From SAR324 cluster bacterium (lineage in GTDB: Bacteria; SAR324; JACQKK01), in contig JACZRV010000014.1 of assembly GCA_022574555.1 (NCBI GenBank), forward strand, positions 1-52,244: a stretch of 52,244 bases of DNA, read 5' to 3'. The position numbers were made by a program, and so were the translations under genes. A model generated the notes under the pieces. It was not told the DNA's origin. It was given only the letters and a program-made list of their open reading frames with translations, and did no database searches. Positions 1 through 9,468 of the stretch are shown one piece after another; position 1 is the stretch's first letter; every line of letters starts with the position of its first letter.

Positions 1-799
1 CAGGATACGCGAGGAATACCGGTAGACTGTACCGGAGGCGATTGAATCGGAGTCGGAATCAAGGTTAAGGTTGCGACCAGAAGGCGGAACAGTCGACGCC
101 CATCAGAGCTATAGGAAGAAAGTCTTGTTATTCCAATGATCAGGCAGAATCCAAGCGATTTTCTGTAACCCAATTCGGCTCTATCTCGCTACGCATTTCT
201 TAAAGCAAATGAATCTTGAGTTCAAGATCGCCGATATGCAGATTGACCGAGGTAAAAGTGATTGCAATACTGGATTCTTGGATTTCCATTTTTAGGCCTC
301 AGTGGCTGGAGTTTCAATCACATCGCATCCCTAATCCCACTATTCGCTGTAACGCATTGAAGGGAAAATAGTTCCTTATATAAAGTAAATTTTGTAGATA
401 ATTAAATAAATTAAAACTTTCAATCACTTACAAATCCGGAGAGGATCAATCGGGGAAATCGATTTTTCCGTCGGCCTGACGCGATTGAGCTTGATAGCGG
501 CAAAATATTTTTCGAGTGCCAAGCACGGAGCGGGTCATGCAGATGCCAATGGCGTTCGAAAATCACTCGCCTTCGCTCCGGCACGATTACCGTGCCTAGC
601 GATTCGTCGATTGCTGATTGAACAAATCAAGACCGGGCGGTCCGATTGCTCGTTTCAAACTGGATGAGGGAGACTATGGGCCCATGGGACAAGCTGACCG
701 GCAATCTCGGATTGCCGGCCTTGGTAGTCCAGGAAGGGACCTATTACGTTAGAGAATTCGGCTGGTGTGCTCTTATTTAATTTTGGATCTTGAAGATCG
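1..799. other. Intergenic leader with no supported gene
   Basis: No reading frame here has a recognisable product or a convincing ribosome binding site. Positions 360 to 430 are clearly A+T-rich and could hold a promoter for the downstream permease, but I see no clean -35/-10 pair. The only defined structure is the inverted repeat at 698-718, listed separately. Confidence 0.5.
698..718. repeat. Perfect 9-bp inverted repeat upstream of the permease
   Basis: CCGGCAATC, a 3-base spacer, then its exact reverse complement. The repeat ends 81 bases before the permease start codon. No T-run follows it, so a simple intrinsic terminator is unlikely. A leader hairpin or a protein-binding palindrome is possible; the role is inferred only from position. 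Confidence 0.45.
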
Positions 800-1681
800 A
801 TGACAACCGCCTTGAGGCAGTTTTGGGCCATCCTGCGCAAGGATCTGATTATCGATCTGCGGCGCAAGGAGAATCTGGTGGCCATGTTCTTTTTCGCCCT
901 GCTCACCCTGATGATCATCTATTTCTCGGCAGGTGCCCTGCAGGCGACTCGCTACCGACTCACCTTCCGCGCAGTGGATCTCCTTACGGCGGAGGGCTGG
1001 AATCAAGCGAATATCGACCGGCTACGCCCATTGATTGGGATTTCCTTTACGACCCGCGGCGAATTCTTTCGCTCCGCGGCTGAGGCTCGGGGGGATTCCT
1101 TGTCGGGCAGCGAGAAAATTGCACTGGCCCAAGCTGCTCGGGGATCGGCAATTGAGGATGTCGCCGCCGGGTTTTTGTGGGTGACGTTTCTTCTGGCCGG
1201 CGTGTTGGGCCTGGACAAATCTTTTGGCCAGGAGCGGGAAAACGGGTGCATGGACGGGCTGCTGCTTACTCCGGTCAGCCGGGGCGTGCTCTACTTGGGC
1301 AAAATGGCAAGTAATGCGCTTTTTCTATGCGGAGTCCTGGTGTTGCTGCTGCCCTTGTTTTCACTCATCTTCGGCCTTAATCTGTGGGGCGTACTGGCCC
1401 CTTTGGCACTGGTGATGGCGGCGGGGGTCTTGGGATTTACGGCTTTGGGCACGCTCCTGGGCGGTTTGGTCTCAACCGTGAGGGGCAAGGAAGTGCTGCT
1501 GCCAGTCTTGCTTTTTCCTCTGATGGTGCCGGTCCTGATCGGGGTGGTGCACCTGACCAGTGCCATTTTCGCAGGGGAGTCTCTTTGGCAACATGGGGAT
1601 TGGATCCGCCTCGTTGCAGGGTTTGACGTGGTGTTTGTGGTCGTTTCCTATCTGATTTTCGATTTCGTCACCGAGGCATAA
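800..1681 (+). CDS. CcmB-like ABC transporter permease with a periplasmic insertion
   Basis: An inner-membrane permease of 293 residues resembling CcmB, the membrane subunit of the cytochrome c maturation ABC complex. About six hydrophobic segments are seen, near residues 27-47, 122-140, 172-192, 198-224, 232-252 and 273-291. The CcmB-like core starts with a basic cytoplasmic segment (RKDLIIDLRRKENL) and includes the loop ENGCMDGLLLTPVSRGVLYL followed by GK near 149-168. Ordinary CcmB proteins have about 220 residues. The excess here is mostly a hydrophilic stretch at residues 50-118 between the first two membrane segments. No ccmA ATPase, ccmC or other maturation gene lies nearby. The ATG start has only weak Shine-Dalgarno sequence. 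Family assignment is fairly good; a heme-related role is inference, and an ABC-2 permease for another substrate is the alternative. Confidence 0.75.
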   Translation: MTTALRQFWAILRKDLIIDLRRKENLVAMFFFALLTLMIIYFSAGALQATRYRLTFRAVDLLTAEGWNQANIDRLRPLIGISFTTRGEFFRSAAEARGDSLSGSEKIALAQAARGSAIEDVAAGFLWVTFLLAGVLGLDKSFGQERENGCMDGLLLTPVSRGVLYLGKMASNALFLCGVLVLLLPLFSLIFGLNLWGVLAPLALVMAAGVLGFTALGTLLGGLVSTVRGKEVLLPVLLFPLMVPVLIGVVHLTSAIFAGESLWQHGDWIRLVAGFDVVFVVVSYLIFDFVTEA

Positions 1682-1884
1682 AGGCAAGGCAAATATTCGT
1701 TTCCGGCCCGTGTGGATGATCGGCAAATCAACGGCCGAGAGAGAACGACAGTATGGAGAATTGATGACGACCGCACCGGAAACGGCCATTTCGAGGCGCG
1801 CCGGCAAAGGAGCGGCAGAGGAGCTAACTTTTCTATATATGAACCGCAATAAGCGGTCTTTGACCCTGGATTTGCAGGCGCCAT

Positions 1885-2526
1885 ATGACAGCCCAACCTC
1901 GTTTGCCGTCTCCGATGACCCTCACGGCAATGCAAGGATATGTCGGTGAAATCGTCGCAGCGAGGGGATTCACCAAGGACCTGAACGAGATATTCATATT
2001 AATGGTGGAGGAAGTGGGGGAACTGGCGGCGGAATTGAGGAACCGGATTTTCTATCCGGAGCGCTTCGACCCGCACAATCTCGCACACGAGCTCGCCGAT
2101 ATCCTGCTTTATCTACTCGATTTGGCCAATGGCTTTCAGGTCGATCTGATGGGTTGCTGGCTGGATCATGCACGAGATAACGACCTGAGATTCGCAGAAC
2201 GCCGGACAGGACGCGACAGCCCGGTGCACTTGGAAAACGGATCGTCCCTGAACGAGCTACAGGTCTACCTGGATGCGAAACGGCGCGAACGGGGATTCGA
2301 GGATTCACCCGAAATATTGCTGGTCTTGCTCAGCGGCGAGGTGGGCGAGATTGCGACGGAGATCCGTAAATCGTGGAAAGGCATGTCCTCATCCAGCAGC
2401 GCCGCTTACGAAATTATCGATTCCATGACCTACCTGTTGCGCATCGCCCATTGGTTCGAGGTGGACATCGAAGCTGCGGTTCGCGAAAAGGAAGAACGCA
2501 ATGCCGGTCGTCACTGGCAGTATTAA
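1885..2526 (+). CDS. Tandem MazG-like NTP pyrophosphohydrolase-fold protein
   Basis: A 213-residue protein of two MazG-like halves. Each half carries the split acidic motif of the all-alpha NTP pyrophosphatase superfamily. In the first, E43 and E46 (VEEVGELAAELR) pair with E69 and D72 (HELADILLYLLDLA). In the second, E152 and E155 (SGEVGEIATEIRK) pair with E176 and D179 (YEIIDSMTYLLRIAHW). Family members hydrolyse (d)NTPs to monophosphates and pyrophosphate, cleaning the pool or removing modified nucleotides; they usually bind Mg2+ through these residues. Both sites look intact, which suggests an internally dimeric enzyme rather than one dead half. Neighbours are unrelated, so the substrate is unknown. 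The start is the first ATG; an in-frame ATG 30 bases downstream is also possible. Confidence 0.75.
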   Translation: MTAQPRLPSPMTLTAMQGYVGEIVAARGFTKDLNEIFILMVEEVGELAAELRNRIFYPERFDPHNLAHELADILLYLLDLANGFQVDLMGCWLDHARDNDLRFAERRTGRDSPVHLENGSSLNELQVYLDAKRRERGFEDSPEILLVLLSGEVGEIATEIRKSWKGMSSSSSAAYEIIDSMTYLLRIAHWFEVDIEAAVREKEERNAGRHWQY

Positions 2527-2554
2527 CGGTCCATATGCGATCGGGCTACCCGTG

Positions 2555-2582
2555 AATTCCGTACAAACATAAATTCCGTACA
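2555..2582. repeat. 11-bp direct repeat pair upstream of mdh
   Basis: AATTCCGTACA occurs at 2555-2565 and again at 2572-2582, a centre-to-centre spacing of 17 bases. It lies about 245 bases before mdh and just after the MazG-like gene. It could be a pair of regulator half-sites; nothing else supports this. Confidence 0.3.
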
Positions 2583-2825
2583 GCAATAGCATCGGTAACG
2601 GGATATTCCCATTATATGATACAGACAGGAAGACCCTTAACGACGACCAGACGTCCCAAATGCCATTACCGCATGTGGTTGCGAACGCGGCCACCAGAAC
2701 GGCCGGCAGGGGACCATGATGCCCCTCTGGTGTATTGGACCATAGGCATTTCCGCGGGCCCGGCAGTTTATGATGGCTGTGGCCAGAATTTAACTTTCCA
2801 CTTCAATTAACTGGGGAGAATTGCG

Positions 2826-3803
2826 ATGAAGTCACCCATGCGCGTGACAATTACCGGAGCCGCGGGACAATTGGCATATAGCCTGATCTTCCGGATTGCG
2901 TCAGGGCAGCTTTTCGGCGAGGACCAGCCGCTTCATATCCATCTGCTGGAAATCCCTACGGCCATGAGCGCTCTGCGAGGGGTGGTGATGGAACTCGACG
3001 ACTGCGCATTTCCCTTGCTTAAGTCAATCAAACCCACGGATCGGGCGGAAGATGCCTTCGACGGTGCTAATTGGGCCATTTTGGTGGGCAGCCGGCCACG
3101 TTCCAAGGGGATGGAACGCAAAGATCTGCTGACAGCCAACGGGAAGATATTCGTGGAGCAGGGCAAGGCCCTGGAGCGCGCGGCCTCGGACATACAGATT
3201 TTGGTCGTGGGCAACCCCGCAAACACCAATTGCCTGATCGCGCTCAACAACGCCAAATCCATCTCCAGTGAGCGGTTTGCCGCAATGACCCGCTTGGACC
3301 AAAATCGGGCCATGGCTCAATTGGCCAACAAAGCGGGTAAACCGGTTTCCTCGGTCACCAACCTGACGATTTGGGGCAACCACAGTGCCACTCAATTTCC
3401 CGATTTCTTCAATGCCAAGGTCGATGGAGCGCCGGCGACGGAGGTAATCACGGACCGGGCTTGGTTGGAGGGCGAGTTCATATCCACGGTGCAGAAGCGA
3501 GGCGCGGCCATCATCGAAGCGAGGGGGCTTTCCTCCGCCGCATCTGCGGCCAACGCCGCCGTAGATCATATTCGCTCGCTGCTCAACCCGACTCCGGCCG
3601 GAGAATGGTTCAGCAGTGCCGTGTTATCCGACGGCAGCTATGACATTCCTGAAGGTATTGTCAGTTCATTTCCCATACGCATGGCCGGTGGCAAATGGGA
3701 GATCGTGCAGGGGCTAAAAATCGGAGAGTTTGCCCGCACGGCATTATCGGCCACCGTTGCAGAACTCCAGGAGGAACGCTCGGCGGTGCAGGATATGCTT
3801 TAA
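2826..3803 (+). CDS. mdh: NAD-dependent malate dehydrogenase (type 2)
   Basis: Cytoplasmic enzyme interconverting malate and oxaloacetate with NAD(H), a TCA-cycle step. The 325-residue length fits the type-2, LDH-like MDH group. Visible motifs are the dinucleotide-binding start [14 protein letters not shown], the acidic [10 protein letters not shown] segment, the substrate-loop arginines in [22 protein letters not shown], the arginine in TRLDQNRA and the catalytic histidine in [14 protein letters not shown] purine-rich sequence (GGGGAG) precedes the ATG by about 8 bases, supporting this start. The gene stands alone, transcribed toward carD; the 120-base gap between the two stop codons shows no clear terminator. 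Confidence 0.95.
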   Translation: MKSPMRVTITGAAGQLAYSLIFRIASGQLFGEDQPLHIHLLEIPTAMSALRGVVMELDDCAFPLLKSIKPTDRAEDAFDGANWAILVGSRPRSKGMERKDLLTANGKIFVEQGKALERAASDIQILVVGNPANTNCLIALNNAKSISSERFAAMTRLDQNRAMAQLANKAGKPVSSVTNLTIWGNHSATQFPDFFNAKVDGAPATEVITDRAWLEGEFISTVQKRGAAIIEARGLSSAASAANAAVDHIRSLLNPTPAGEWFSSAVLSDGSYDIPEGIVSSFPIRMAGGKWEIVQGLKIGEFARTALSATVAELQEERSAVQDML

Positions 3804-3923
3804 CGAAATACTGCGGGCGCTGGGTCTGACTTCAGGATGGTTCGGGGGTAGGGGAGACCGGGGGGGAGCAACCGAAGTCATCCCGTCCTTGGGAGACCGG
3901 CAACGGTTGGCTGCGATAAGGAT

Positions 3924-4424
3924 TCAGCTGGCCTTAACTTCTTTGGCTTCCGTTTCTACGCGCAGTAGCTGTTCGACTTCATCTTCCGGAACTTGCTTGG
4001 CTACCGCAATTTCGGAAATCAGCATGCGCTCGACCTGCATGAGGATTTTCCGCTCGGTAAAGGAAAGTCCTTTTTTGCCTTCGAGGGTGCGCAGGTAACA
4101 ATAGATGTTGGCGATATCCATCGGGTCGCCGGATTTCATTTGTTCCAGCGTCTTTTTCCGCCAACGGTGCCATTGTTGGGGTTTGGGGACGCAATTGACA
4201 GAAGTGATAAACTTGATCAGATTTTCCACTTCCTCCAGACCCATGACTTTTCGCAGGCCGTTTTCTTTCGCGCGTTGGATCGGCACGAGAATTTCCATCT
4301 GCTTAATCGGAAATTCCAAGCGGTAGAAGCTCAAGCTTTTTCCGTTGACCTGTTTTTCCGTAACCTCCGAGATCGTTCCCAGACCATATTGAGGGTAAAT
4401 GACTTTTTCACCTAACTGAAACAT
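3924..4424 (-). CDS. carD: CarD/CdnL-family transcriptional regulator
   Basis: A 166-residue protein starting MFQLGEKVIYPQYGLGTI, the Tudor-like RNA-polymerase-interacting domain of the CarD/CdnL/TRCF family, followed by a basic helical C-terminal region with a WHRWRKK segment near the middle. Family members bind the RNA polymerase beta subunit and stabilise open complexes, notably at rRNA and growth-related promoters. I chose the ATG at 4424 over the upstream TTG because a strong GGAGG lies about 9 bases before it. It is divergent from ispE, whose start is about 170 bases away, and convergent with mdh. Confidence 0.9.
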   Translation of the reverse strand: MFQLGEKVIYPQYGLGTISEVTEKQVNGKSLSFYRLEFPIKQMEILVPIQRAKENGLRKVMGLEEVENLIKFITSVNCVPKPQQWHRWRKKTLEQMKSGDPMDIANIYCYLRTLEGKKGLSFTERKILMQVERMLISEIAVAKQVPEDEVEQLLRVETEAKEVKAS

Positions 4425-4591
4425 TACCAAATCCTCCTCCCATTCCCTTAGTTACCGGCCGAGGGGTGAACCACAGCGGGCGGTCCCGAATGGTACCCCA
4501 GTGCGCACAACCTCATTGGCCCTTTGGGGGCCTGTTCACCTATAATGGGACAAACAATGGGCTCCTTGCCTATCGGCAGGGAAGTCACTCT

Positions 4592-5482
4592 ATGCCGTCG
4601 ATTGCCAAATTACAAGCACCAATCCGCGTCCGCACACCGGCCAAAATTACGCCTTACCTGCAGGTTCTGGCCCAGCGGCCGGACGGTTACCACGATGTGC
4701 GGCTGGCCTTGATTCCGATCTCCCTGTTCGACGAGCTCATCTTCACCCAGTGCGCCGGCGCTCAGCCGATGTTAAGTGTGGAGAGTACGCAACCCCTGGG
4801 TTCCGTGGAAGACAACCTGGTATATCGCGCCATCATGGCCTTTCAACGGGCCGTTGAAGACCCGGTAGGGGTCGCAGTGCATCTGGTCAAGCGGATACCC
4901 GCCGGTAGCGGTCTGGGTGGCGGGAGCGGCAATGCGGCGGGAACCCTGGTTACGTTGAACCGCTTGGCGCAGCAACCTCTGGCGGAAGAGCGGCTGCGGC
5001 GGATCGCCGCAGAGTTGGGCGCTGACGTGCCGTTCTTCCTGAATCCTCGTCCCAGCCGTGCGGAAGGACGCGGCGACCGGTTGCGGGTGCTGCCTGGGTT
5101 CCCTGGATTGACCCTGCTGGTCGTACAACCGGCATTCGCCATCGAGACACGGATGGCCTATGCCCAGGTAAGGCCACGGCCAAGGGAAGATCTATCGGAT
5201 CCGTCATCCTTCGATGAGGTGGTGAGCGCGATGGAGAACGACTTCGAGTCCGTGCTATTTCCCCAGTACCCACTGCTTGAGGAGATCAAGGCCCGTCTGC
5301 TGGAGGCGGGCGCGGCCGGCGCGTTGCTGACCGGCACCGGTTCGGCCCTGTTCGGCTGTTTCCTGGATGAGGGCTTGCGCGATCAGGCACATGCGCGGTT
5401 GCAGGGTGATGCCCGCTGGCAAGTGTTCCCGTGTGAGGTCTTGCCCCGTCACGATTACCACCCTCTAAAGCCTGCCCCATAG
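4592..5482 (+). CDS. ispE: 4-diphosphocytidyl-2-C-methyl-D-erythritol kinase
   Basis: GHMP-fold kinase of the MEP isoprenoid pathway, phosphorylating CDP-methylerythritol with ATP. The 296-residue product starts MPSIAKLQ and has the usual length. Motifs are the N-terminal TPAKITPYLQVL..RPDGYHDV, with the conserved lysine and the GYH signature, the ATP loop PAGSGLGGGSGNAAG and the catalytic aspartate in LGADVPFFL. Where most IspE proteins have asparagine after AKL/AKI, this one has threonine. The start at 4592 was chosen over the longer frame from 4466 because homology begins just after it and a CAGGGAAG sequence precedes it. The stop lies only 8 bases from the stop of the convergent lipoprotein gene. 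The common neighbours prs, ispF and pth are absent. Confidence 0.92.
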   Translation: MPSIAKLQAPIRVRTPAKITPYLQVLAQRPDGYHDVRLALIPISLFDELIFTQCAGAQPMLSVESTQPLGSVEDNLVYRAIMAFQRAVEDPVGVAVHLVKRIPAGSGLGGGSGNAAGTLVTLNRLAQQPLAEERLRRIAAELGADVPFFLNPRPSRAEGRGDRLRVLPGFPGLTLLVVQPAFAIETRMAYAQVRPRPREDLSDPSSFDEVVSAMENDFESVLFPQYPLLEEIKARLLEAGAAGALLTGTGSALFGCFLDEGLRDQAHARLQGDARWQVFPCEVLPRHDYHPLKPAP

Positions 5483-5490
5483 ACCGGCCC

Positions 5491-7629
5491 TCAATTCGCC
5501 ACCTGGCCGCTGGGCAAGATGAGCTTTGTGTACGGCATCTCCTCGATAAAGGCCATCAGATCCTCGTCCACGAGGGCTGGGGTGTCCGATACATCCAGAA
5601 ACACGAGGGTTTCCTTCAGGGCCTGCAGGGTTTCCAGATCGGCGATCGTGATCGGGCAGCCGGATAAATAGAGTTCCCTCAGCAACGGCAAATTCACCAA
5701 GGGGTCCAGATCCGATACCGGATTATCTACCAGTGAAAGCACCCTGAGGGTCGTGATGGACTGCAATGGGCTCAGGTCGGTAATCAAGTTCCCCGCAAGC
5801 TCCAGAAACAGGAAATCTCCAACGCCGGCCAAGCCGGTAAGATCCGTGACGCCCTTGTCGATGCAGACCAGTTCCGATAACGCATTCTCCGCCAGCCTTT
5901 CGACGCCGGCGGCCAGTAAGCAGGCTTCCAGTTCCTCGTCTTGGACGGTGGCGGACCCGGCAAACTCGATCCTCAGGGAGTATGATCCGATCGACATCCC
6001 AGAGGTGACTTCCACCGTATATATCCCCGGCACCAGCGTCCTGACGATCTTGAACCCGTTCCCTTCGGTGGAGCCATCGTCATCCGCTGCCAGCAGTCGT
6101 CCCGATACGTCGAAGAGCTTTCCGATCGTATCGAGGGGGTCATTGGAGAATATGGCAATCCGAGCTTGCTGGTTCAGCTCAAATCCATAGCGGTGTGACT
6201 GGCCTTGCTCCAGAAATTGGTTGGAATTTGCTGATGGAATCGAAACATCGATGCGGGATGGGTCCGTATCGATGATCGCGAAGGGGCCCAAGCCATAGGG
6301 TGATTCGCTATCCGGATAGATATTCAGGAACGGCAGATCGTCCGATATACCGGCAGAGAAGCCAGGCGGCGAGCCATTGAGACCCAGAATATTCAGTGCA
6401 TCGAAAGCCGGCGGGCGGCCTTCTACGTCGCCGGCAAGCAGAGGTATCGAGACCAGGGTGACCGGGAAGCCACGAAATCCGCGTGCCGCGACACCCAACT
6501 CGAATCGCGTGCGGGCCAGGCGATGGGCGCCGTCGTGGGGCACCCCCACCGCCCTGAACGATCCTTCCGGCAAGGTGAACGTGAAATCGGGCACGCCGCC
6601 TTGGGCCACGATCTCCTCCAGCACAGTCACCGCACTCGATACGGCGCGTATAGAGGCGTCGCACACCTCATCGACCTCGTCCCCTTTTAACACCATCGGC
6701 AGAAGGTAGGCCGTCGCACTTTTTCCCCCGACGGTGATTGTTCGGGTTACAAATGTCTGATTGGGGTCGGCCGGGTTCAGCCGTAGCTCCACCAATCCGG
6801 CGTCCAGTAAAAGAATAGGATCCGGAGGGAATGAAAGGTCTTCGTAGATTTCGAAGTGACAGTGAGGAGGGGATCCCACTGAAAAGGTTACGTCGGCCGC
6901 AGCGACGATGTTGAGGACGAATTGCTCCAGGGCGGAGTCGGCTGTGGTCACGATGCTCTGCCAGCGATAGGGCACCCGCGGCAGATCGTAGGTCTGCCAT
7001 GGAAGCCCGAGGTCCGGGGCCTGATTCGGGTCGCCGCGTAGCGCCGCGTAAAGGGGGGTGGATTCGGATTCCGGATCGGAAAGATCGAATCCGGCGAGCG
7101 TATTGTCCGAGATGTAGAGGGCGAATCGCTCCTCCCGTGAATCGCTCGTGCCCACCAAAACCTTCCCCAGGTCCGTTGATCCTTCCTCGCGGTAGTGCAA
7201 GAATCTTGGATCGTAGCCGAGCGTCGATGCGGCTTCCGCAAAGGGTATGTCGCGTTCCTGCCTGAACTGCCATTGATCGCAGTAATAAATCCCATCCGGC
7301 GCCGGAATTTCTGCCGGCGTAAAATCGATGAAATAACCCGGCTGACCGATAACGGTCGACAAATCGTAGGTGCCAATTATCCGGTCTTCGGCGGCGAATG
7401 CGGTATCGTTGAGAGCAACGAAAATCGCAAAATCCCCGTCGCTTTCGAGCACCAATCGCTGGCTGCAGTCTCCTTGCAGCAATTGCCATTCTCCCACATG
7501 AGTTCCGGACTCACGCGACTGCCCGCCGTTAAAAATGCAACCTGTCACGATCAGAGCCATGGCGACGGTCCATATCCCGGCGGGCAGCGCGCCAGATTCA
7601 ATGGGGGCGTGTCTCTTTTTTCGTTGCAT
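5491..7629 (-). CDS. LRR and PPC-domain lipoprotein
   Basis: A 712-residue putative lipoprotein. A basic N-terminus and hydrophobic stretch end in a lipobox (LIVTGC, Cys31), so export and lipid anchoring are predicted. Residues 40 to about 470 resemble no domain I can name and are acidic and beta-rich. Roughly 475-560 looks like a bacterial pre-peptidase C-terminal (PPC) beta domain, ending GIYTVEVTSG..GSYSLRIEF. The last 110 residues carry internalin-type leucine-rich repeats such as LELAGNLITDLSPLQSITTL and LSLVDNPVSDLDPLVNLPLL. Such domains usually mediate protein or carbohydrate contacts. It starts 13 bases after the barrel gene upstream on the same strand, so the two are probably co-transcribed. 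No catalytic motif was seen. Confidence 0.7.
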   Translation of the reverse strand: MQRKKRHAPIESGALPAGIWTVAMALIVTGCIFNGGQSRESGTHVGEWQLLQGDCSQRLVLESDGDFAIFVALNDTAFAAEDRIIGTYDLSTVIGQPGYFIDFTPAEIPAPDGIYYCDQWQFRQERDIPFAEAASTLGYDPRFLHYREEGSTDLGKVLVGTSDSREERFALYISDNTLAGFDLSDPESESTPLYAALRGDPNQAPDLGLPWQTYDLPRVPYRWQSIVTTADSALEQFVLNIVAAADVTFSVGSPPHCHFEIYEDLSFPPDPILLLDAGLVELRLNPADPNQTFVTRTITVGGKSATAYLLPMVLKGDEVDEVCDASIRAVSSAVTVLEEIVAQGGVPDFTFTLPEGSFRAVGVPHDGAHRLARTRFELGVAARGFRGFPVTLVSIPLLAGDVEGRPPAFDALNILGLNGSPPGFSAGISDDLPFLNIYPDSESPYGLGPFAIIDTDPSRIDVSIPSANSNQFLEQGQSHRYGFELNQQARIAIFSNDPLDTIGKLFDVSGRLLAADDDGSTEGNGFKIVRTLVPGIYTVEVTSGMSIGSYSLRIEFAGSATVQDEELEACLLAAGVERLAENALSELVCIDKGVTDLTGLAGVGDFLFLELAGNLITDLSPLQSITTLRVLSLVDNPVSDLDPLVNLPLLRELYLSGCPITIADLETLQALKETLVFLDVSDTPALVDEDLMAFIEEMPYTKLILPSGQVAN

Positions 7630-7642
7630 GACCCGTCGTGCC

Positions 7643-9043
7643 TCAGAATACGAACCCGCCGCTCACCCGCAGCGCCAGCTCCTCGTAGTCGACCTTGCGC
7701 TTGTCGGTCTCGTCTCCCAGCGGTGAGGGAAACCGGACGCTGCGGCTGCCAAACATGTATTCCGTGCCCAGTGATGCGGAGAAGGCGCCACGGGTGTACA
7801 ACCACGACCCCGTCATGGCGAAAAGATCGATGCTGCGAAAGACCGGATCGTTGCCGGGGACGGTCGATTTGTCGGTACGCATGCCAAATAAAAATGTCGA
7901 CGTCGCGGATAACGAGAGAGAGAGGCCCGCGGCCCACAGCAGTTCGGATTTCCCCCTCGTACGGAATGGCGGCGGGCGGTAAGCCGTGGTTGAAGGGGGT
8001 TCAGATTCCGTAAGCGGCAAAACCGTATATTTTCCAACGCCAGTGATCCTGATGATGTCGACTTCGAATGATCCGGTCTGGCCGGCGAAGCCCAAACCGA
8101 GGTGAATGACGAGGGGAGAGCGTAGCTCGAACGGAATCCCTTTTTCCTCGATCAGGATACGATCGAACCTCGTTTCGTTCTCTGCGGCTGACGAGCGCAG
8201 ATCCACCGAGCTGGTTTGCCGCATGAAATAACGCCCTCGGCCCCCTTGCAGTTGCGATGGCAGCCGGGCGCTGATCCCCACGGTGAGGAAGCGGAAAAAA
8301 TCCGCCTGTATGCCGCCGGAAATTACCGTACGATCAGCGGTGCCGGCGAATTCCGCTGTGGCGTGAACAATGGCCTGGTACGAATCGGCAGCGCCGCTGC
8401 CGGAATCTACATTATACGTGGTCAGCCATTCGCTCCTTTGGAGGTAGGAGACCCGTTCCCACTCCGCCACCAAACCGAACCGGACATTTGGCGAAAACGC
8501 GTAGCCGAAGCCCGCCCCTGTGGAAAGCACGTGTAGCCCACCTTGCCCCGACGTGCTTCGCACGCGATCGATGCGAGTGCCGATGAAGTCCAATCCGCCC
8601 GGATCAATAATCGAAGGGACGTCGTTGATCTCGATCCGGTCAACGCGGGCGCTCCGTGTACGGTTTTCCAAGCTGGCAGGCCAGGAGAGGAACAATCCGT
8701 AGGATAGACCTCTGTTTTCCCTTTTGTCGCCGATACTGGACGTAAATCCAAGGAAACCGGAACCATTACCCACTTGCCGCGTCCTTTGCCCGCCCAGGCG
8801 TGTCTCCCGAAATATCACCAGATCAGATCCGGCCACGATGACCGTATCCGCGTCCAGGGCCATGCCGGCGGGGTTGTACCAGCCAGCTTCCGGGCCACGG
8901 GCCAGCGCGGTGTGTGCCCCGCCCAGCCCCGCGCCCAATTCCCCCGGTTGACGCTGACCATTCGGGAAGAGCATTGCTGCCGCCCGAACGCACGGCGGCT
9001 CCACCAACCCCGTGATGGCGCATAGGGCCATGATCAGCGCCAC
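7643..9043 (-). CDS. FadL-like outer-membrane beta-barrel protein
   Basis: Predicted outer-membrane protein of 466 residues from this start. The mature N-terminus has the hallmark of FadL/OmpP1-type proteins: a glycine-rich segment followed by ALARGPEAGWYNPAGMA. The rest is built of alternating amphipathic strands, and the chain ends VSGGFVF with a terminal phenylalanine, as barrel proteins recognised by BamA often do. FadL relatives carry hydrophobic compounds across the outer membrane; the substrate here is unknown. The frame is open to a TTG at 9166, but the GTG at 9043 has GGAGG six bases upstream and yields a hydrophobic signal sequence ending VRA before AAML. A start at the ATG at 9109 would give an RRR-containing n-region and remains possible. 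Lipoprotein gene follows after 13 bases. Confidence 0.7.
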   Translation of the reverse strand: MALIMALCAITGLVEPPCVRAAAMLFPNGQRQPGELGAGLGGAHTALARGPEAGWYNPAGMALDADTVIVAGSDLVIFRETRLGGQRTRQVGNGSGFLGFTSSIGDKRENRGLSYGLFLSWPASLENRTRSARVDRIEINDVPSIIDPGGLDFIGTRIDRVRSTSGQGGLHVLSTGAGFGYAFSPNVRFGLVAEWERVSYLQRSEWLTTYNVDSGSGAADSYQAIVHATAEFAGTADRTVISGGIQADFFRFLTVGISARLPSQLQGGRGRYFMRQTSSVDLRSSAAENETRFDRILIEEKGIPFELRSPLVIHLGLGFAGQTGSFEVDIIRITGVGKYTVLPLTESEPPSTTAYRPPPFRTRGKSELLWAAGLSLSLSATSTFLFGMRTDKSTVPGNDPVFRSIDLFAMTGSWLYTRGAFSASLGTEYMFGSRSVRFPSPLGDETDKRKVDYEELALRVSGGFVF

Positions 9044-9468
9044 GCGCCGCCTCCAGTCTCCAGCCGTAAGGAAATCCGGATAATCCGAGATGTTCAAGTA
9101 GAAATTCATCACCCCTGTCATCAGAATCAAAGGAATTACGACACAAGCTAGCGCCGTATTCCGCAACGATCAATGGACATGCCAGTGGACGAAGCACAAC
9201 TTGGGTGTGAGCTCGGTACTGGTAAAACGATGCTGGCCGCGCCCTGTGGACGAGCGGCAGAACCCGCGCCCGCTAGTCCTTCGCCAGCCGAGAAGCAGCA
9301 AACGATTGCCGATCAGAAATTAATGAATCGGCGCCGTCTCGACGAAATCCCACAATTGCGATATGAAAGCCCATTGATTGCAAACGGCGACTCCAAAATT
9401 TGCTACATTTCAAGCGCCAAAATTTCAGCGTCTTGGTCACCGGAAAATTACAACGAGGAAATCCCGTC

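Noticed and set aside
485..667. 60-residue plus-strand frame in the leader region
   Set aside because: No homology, no ribosome binding site and no conserved features; probably random.
9044..9166. N-terminal extension of the barrel protein from a TTG at 9166
   Set aside because: It would place two hydrophobic segments in series before the mature protein and has no Shine-Dalgarno, unlike GTG 9043.
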